The position numbers were made by a program, and so were the translations under genes. A stretch of 64,000 bases of DNA from Congeria kusceri (Eukaryota > Mollusca > Bivalvia > Myida > Dreissenidae). Location of the stretch: the NCBI GenBank assembly GCA_027627225.1, contig CM051028.1, positions 19,468,701 to 19,532,700 of the forward strand, read 5' to 3'. The notes under the pieces were generated by a model. That model had not been told where the DNA came from. It saw only the letters and a list, made by a program, of their open reading frames with translations, and searched no databases. Positions 58,850 through 64,000 of this stretch are shown piece by piece (the first letter of the stretch is position 1; the number at the start of each line of letters is the position of its first letter).

Positions 58850-59065
58850 GACATATGGATATACGCAATTCGAATATACGGGCATAAACCGTGCCAATAT
58901 ATGGAAATTCACAATCCGTATATATGAACAGAAACAAATTGAATATATGAACAGACACAAGTCGAATATATATGAACAGACACAAGTCGAATATATATGG
59001 ACAGACACAATTCAAATATATATGGACAGACACAATTCGAATATATGAACATACACATTTCGAAC
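58850..59065. repeat. 24-27 bp minisatellite (GAATATATATGGACAGACAC unit)
   Basis: Eight to nine degenerate units of TCGAATATATATGAACAGACACAAG type. A lone related word occurs at 59290-59320. Cys-rich minus open frames over it are artefacts. Confidence 0.9.
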
Positions 59066-59378
59066 ATATGTACACTAAAATAAAAAGTTCGCATGGTTAC
59101 GTAAGAGATGTACACATGTATTTACTTGTGGTTATTGTTAAATAGTTATATTTTGCAAAATCAACCAGCAAATCCCAGTATATTCATCAGACAAAGTTCT
59201 ACAACAAACAAAATATTTCAGTCAAATCTATTGAAACGTTAAAAAAATTATAAATTCAAACTTAGCGAAAGTTTCTTTTTTGGTTCAGTACACAATTCGA
59301 AGGTATGGACATACACAATTCCATCGCATAATACTGTACTGTTTCAGGCTTGTTAAAAGATTTGGATGTGAACCACGC

Positions 59379-59449
59379 TTAAGACACGTTCTATAGCACT
59401 CTGCTTGACCTTTCTTAAGACACGTTCTATAGCACTCTGCTTGACCTTT
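59379..59449. repeat. 36-bp tandem duplication
   Basis: CTTAAGACACGTTCTATAGC plus ACTCTGCTTGACCTTT occurs twice in direct succession, near-identical. Confidence 0.95.
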
Positions 59450-59609
59450 CGTACTAATGTGATGCGTAGACATGGAACAGACCCATATTCAGGAAGTTTT
59501 TTTTTCCGGCGATAAAGATGGGACTGTGATTCAATACCATGAACGAGTTCAATAGTAACACATCAGAAGACCAACCACGACAAAAACAACACATACGCAG
59601 TTCAGCTTG

Positions 59610-59700
59610 TTGCATTGGTAATTGGTCACTTGCCAAAAATAAAGGACCATATTTTACTATCAATTGTCTCTCTGTCCTGCTGATGCAGCTGGAATACCTT
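59610..59700 (+). repeat. Fragment of dispersed repeat family R1
   Basis: GGTAATTGGTCACTTGCC and CTGTCCTGCTGATGCAGCTGG match the R1 end at 22290-22400 and the inverse of 28550-28620. Confidence 0.6.
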
Positions 59701-59714
59701 ATTGTCTATATTCG

Positions 59715-62440
59715 GAAACTAATACCTGTCCCAATTCTATATAATATTTAATGTTCAAATCGATTTTACTTAAACAGGGTATATGAATATTGAATATAAT
59801 TTATGAAAATTATTATGAACACCCAGCTACATTAAAATCGTGTGCACACGTTAGTACGCCCAGATTGAATTCAATTGTTTTCGCAATATTGCTCTACCCA
59901 ATCATTACAATAACAAGTAACAACGTAGCGCGTTCGCCAACACATGTTCGAAGCCTGAAGAAGATATATTGATAAGGTGTATTTTTTTTTAATTATTAAG
60001 GTTCGAATCAAAACGTCTTATAGAACATATGGTAGAAACAACATGTAAGCTGTACTAAAACTGAAGCTGCATTAACAAGTTATATCTTATGAAAATAACA
60101 AATCGAACAAGATGACCTGATGACTAGTATATTAGTAGATTCTCGACATGGTTTATAGGAATCTATTTTTGTTTATGTTTTGTTCTGTTATATTCTCATG
60201 TACACTATATACAGATTGTTCATATTTGTAAATGGCTGTTTCTGTCATTTTGAAAATCTACTTGGTTATTAACGGTGGTACAAAACACTTAATATATGAT
60301 ATTGATATGATCGAGAACTGTGTGATACCACATTGTTTGTATTCATGTATTGATAAAAAGAAACGGATAATTGTTGAATGAAATGTTTCATGTTCAACTC
60401 CCGTACAGGAAACATCAATAAAGCCTTCGTAGTTCTGGAAGTTAACGGAAGTAAAACATACGTGCAATGTGATTGCGTCACAAATATATCTCCTCCTTGT
60501 ATGTTGTATCTTTATATACATGGGTGTAAAACATTGTTGTCCTGTTCTGTTCCATAAACATATACCATATACAGATAATTGCATATAAAGACAATCAAAA
60601 GAAACATGTTATATGGTAATAACATCTAAAGAAGTTGGAAAAGCAGTTTCTCCCAGTATAAAAACATAGAAAACAAATAATAATCCTCTTTAACGCCGGT
60701 TTCTGCCTGTCAGATATTCAATTATGCCATCAATATTCATTAAGGCCATAGGCCGCGTCCTTGGCCAAAGGCGGCTTAAAGTTCTGGAGACGTAAAAACA
60801 AATCTGGTAGGAGTCGGCCATGCAGTGGTGACGTTGCCATTGGAGGAATATATGCAATAACGTGTCTAAAAGTATTTGTTAAATGAAAAATTACAGATCA
60901 GAAAACTGTCGAATGCGTTGTATATTATGCTGGCATGTGTGATGAAAGACAGATCAAATGTATCACATTGTATTCATATTTCAATTATTTAGCTTATAAT
61001 ATTATATTTAAAGACGCTGATTTAAAAGAAACGGTTGCACTGCATTATAGTTTATTACCTTAAATAATAGTGTCAATATATATGTTGTGCTTTATTTTTT
61101 CGTGAAAAAAAGTACACGTCAAATCTGTCTAAACCGTATATTATTGCACAATCCATTGCGTTTGTCGGCGAGACAATGGTATCACTTATCAATGTAAAAA
61201 CCAGCATTTTTTGTTAAAAAAATTATTATTTGCCAAGGCGGTTATATTTGGAAACGCCATTAAATTAATGATGTGATGTATACTATAACTTTGTTTTTAA
61301 GGACATATAACCAACCGTTTGCATAGAAGTGAACTGATAACGACCGGTAAATGCAGGGAAAGCTAAGGCTGGGTAAAAAATGCAACGGCAAGCATTGAAT
61401 ACTTATCCCTATAAACGTGCGTGATATATTTCATACATCGACGGCATTCACTTGGTGCATAAATATACTATATCGACGATTGCCAAACCATCAACACTTA
61501 AATTAGAAACAAGTTACGTTCTGGCTAATATTCTTTCAATGTTTTAGAGCTTAATTTTATATTCTGTAAAAAAGAATACACATCAGACATGATGATTAAT
61601 TTTAGGCAATTACAAACTTGCTTTATTTCAGATAAAAACAAAAGTATGGGAGTATTTATTGCCTCCCATTAAGTATGGCAAAGAGTACATTAATAAGCAA
61701 CTATAAGGACATGAACAAGTACAACGTAAAACTGTTATATTAACTTTCAATTCATTGCACTTGAATTGACCGCAGCACCCACAAGAAAACATGCTTCATT
61801 TATGTAGCATTTAGTCCTGTATCGTCCAATATTTCAATATTTCAGTAGCCAATAATGCCATTCGTCAAAGTGTCAAACTGTCAAGCGGATTTCCAATCAT
61901 GTTTAAAGCCCTGTCATTTATAATTATCTGAGCACATGTTATGTTACCAAGGACAGTAATAGAACTGCAAGCAAAGGGATGCTATTATGATTATTAAGTA
62001 CGGCTAATTAAGAATCAGTTGGTTTTAAACAATTATGATAACAGTGTACTGGGAGATTTACTTGAAGCATCTTTTATCGAGTCGAATCGAGATAACTACG
62101 TCTTGCAAATGTTATTTACGTGTTTATCTTCTCTGTATTAAAGCCGTTTTACCTGCATTTGCGCCATGAGCTTGGACAATTAACTATACAGCTCAGTTTG
62201 AAACATACAACAAGCAATTACTAAAACTAGGATAAAACATCCACCTTACATTGAAATAATGATTAGTTATGTACAGCAATATATCATACTGAAACTAAAG
62301 ATGTAATAATATGTATAATATGAAGCACATACATATTTATCCTATTTCTACAGCCGAGTCGATCGAATGACAACCCATCGTATAAACTTTAACTTCATCC
62401 TATCGCTAGTTTAGCACACGTTTATTCGGTTGTAATTTTT
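59715..62440. other. Intergenic sequence
   Basis: No gene is supported. Near 60740 a GC-richer patch AGGCCATAGGCCGCGTCC stands out. Minus frames at 60258-60584 have no motif. Confidence 0.5.
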
Positions 62441-62449
62441 AGAACGCTA

Positions 62450-62700
62450 TGTATTTCAATGTGACGTCATTCCAACTGATGACGTTTGTAGTAAAAGCCC
62501 AGTGTTACAACTGGAAAGCCAACGTTATTTATTTTTATTTTTTGACATATGTTTACGCCGTTAACATGTTTTATGAGCATAGCATAATAGGATAAATAGA
62601 ATATTAGGTGAGTGTTGGATAAAGATGAAGTTTATCATACTCGGCACGAAACATTTGAGCACTCGGCAAGCCTCGCGTTCATCTGTTTCTAAGCCTTTGT
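62450..62700. repeat. Family R2 repeat copy
   Basis: TGACGTCATTCC..TGATGACG, TAGGATAAATAGAATATTAG and CTCGGCACGAAACA follow the order of words at 25085-25330. Confidence 0.6.
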
Positions 62701-62964
62701 CAATGCTCTGGTACAAATGAAAATTATTGCGTGTAATTGTATACAATAACAATAAATAATTAAAGAAGCACAGGTGCGGCATATTTGTCGCTAATATATT
62801 ACTGAGACAAATGATTCTACAAATCGAGTAAGATAGTGTAAAAGTTTAACAAGTAATTTTATCTAGTTCAAAATCACTCGTTGATTTCGTGTGTTGCTGT
62901 TGTTTTCCTTTGCATTTGTAAAAGCATACCCAAAGAATCAGACAACGTTAGAAATAACTAACCA

Positions 62965-63825
62965 CACAAAGTAGAAATGCTTGAAAACGCATATGAGAAT
63001 GACGCATGAAAAGCAATCTGGCTTGCGTCTTGGGGTGTTTGATTATACGGGATGCCTGAGCCAAAATGTGTGTTTAATTAATTCATAGAAATCATTCAAA
63101 ATACTAGAATATTTGTACACACTTTAATGCAATAGAGATAAATATTGTATAAAACGTGTTCATGTTTGGTTTGAGCATAATTTGGTGGGCTGCGAAACGC
63201 ACAAGACAAGCACTTTTTTCTTTCTTTTTTTTTTTAATTGAAAAAGAGGTTTCCGCTATAAAAATCGTAATGCACAATTAAATAATGATATTTATCTCAT
63301 ACACAGTAACATGTTGATTTTTTTAAGCATTGCTCCTTTAGTGCCGCTCCCTGTTTTGTGTTTAGGTTACAATATACTAATTCCAATCCTTATGTCATTT
63401 CAAAGCGATAACTTTAACCAAAAATAAATGCAACATTTTGCACATAGGGACCCTCCCAACCATACCTTTTCTTAAAGAGCATTGAAAGCGGAATTGATTT
63501 AAGCAATAAAAAGGTATGTCATGTGATATATAAGAAAGAACTCGTCACTAAACAAAGTTGACTGGTTTATGACCAACTTTTTACCGCCTATTTTCTAGTT
63601 GAATGTAACCCGCCTCAGCGCAAGTGTCCTACTGTTTTCTCCAATCTTTCAACATGTCAGTGATTTATTAGTGCACAATAATGCTTATCCTACCAAAATC
63701 TCCAAAAAATAATATCAAAGCAAATGTCTAAACCTAAAAACATGTCTTCGAGTTAAACGTTATTTAGAGAGTACAACCCTACATTACTTATTTATTTAGT
63801 GTACTGCGACCTAAAGCGTGTTGAA
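62965..63825 (-). repeat. Right copy of the 850-900 bp inverted dispersed repeat
   Basis: Reverse complement of about 326-1215. Landmarks in order include GCACAAGACAAGC (63199), TTTAGTGCCGCTCCCTG (63338), AATAAATGCAACATTTTGCA (63423), AGTTGAATGTAACCCGCCTC (63598) and CATGTCTTCGAGTTAAACG (63741). No open frame is shared. Confidence 0.8.
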
Positions 63826-64000
63826 ATTAAGAGCATGGGGATGATTCTGAGTGTTTCGGTTGACATTTATCTTTTGTTTTATTGTTTATGCCTTTTGGGA
63901 TCTTCGTATTGTGCAGTTCAGAAATGCGGCAGCCAACTTGTCATGATTGTCTGTTAATTCATATTCTCTTGGTTGGTTTTGAAATAGTAACAATGCAAGG

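Noticed and set aside
58823..59115. Cys/Tyr/Ile-rich minus open frames resembling a small secreted protein
   Set aside because: Created by the 24-27 bp minisatellite at 58850-59065.

Overview
The window looks like nuclear DNA of a bivalve mollusc, most likely a dreissenid mussel (Dreissena). The genus is my recognition of repeat families, not a database match. The reasons are AT-rich sequence, long introns with GT-AG boundaries, sparse coding DNA, tRNA-derived SINEs, and a short inverted-repeat element (2844-3054) whose hairpin core resembles one I associate with Dreissena. Nothing suggests a bacterial, viral or plasmid origin.

Two host genes can be assembled. On the minus strand, a two-coding-exon gene (8630-8350 joined to 6615-3969) encodes a 975-residue protein: a helical N-terminus, a long Ser/Arg-rich disordered middle and a C-terminal beta-propeller-like segment of the TRIM/NHL type, with no RING or B-box visible. 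On the plus strand, twelve exons from 25415 to 54227 join in frame (all phases match, 1863 nt in total) into a 620-residue synaptotagmin-like protein: one transmembrane helix, a basic Ser-rich linker, C2A, C2B and a C-terminal WHXL-type motif. Its calcium-binding aspartates are mostly lost, so a calcium-independent trafficking or adaptor role is likely. A possible alternative last exon lies at 55251-55358.

The most striking observation is that three splice junctions of the synaptotagmin-like gene sit in tandem arrays built from the junction itself: the exon 5 donor (4 copies, 35436-35787), the exon 9 acceptor (about 23 copies of a 32-bp unit, 48810-49590) and the exon 10 donor (4 copies, 50740-50990). 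Each array carries decoy splice sites. The exon 9 array also supplies the codons of C2A calcium-binding loop 3.

Mobile DNA fills the introns. A decayed tyrosine-recombinase (Crypton-type) transposon occupies about 39500-43960 on the minus strand. It has a GC-rich hairpin at its 3' end and a LINE fragment inserted in it. Two roughly 1-kb copies (7256-8177 and 37468-38478) share its ends but lack the gene. A second hairpin with duplicated end modules (43800-44290) looks like a head-to-tail junction. Other content includes LINE and SINE pieces, MITEs, several minisatellites (notably a 42-bp x 15 array at 56850-57478 that leaves both strands open) and microsatellites. An 850-900 bp diverged inverted repeat lies at the two edges of the window (326-1215 and 62965-63825). 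The stretches 8.6-25 kb and 59.7-62.4 kb hold no gene I can support.
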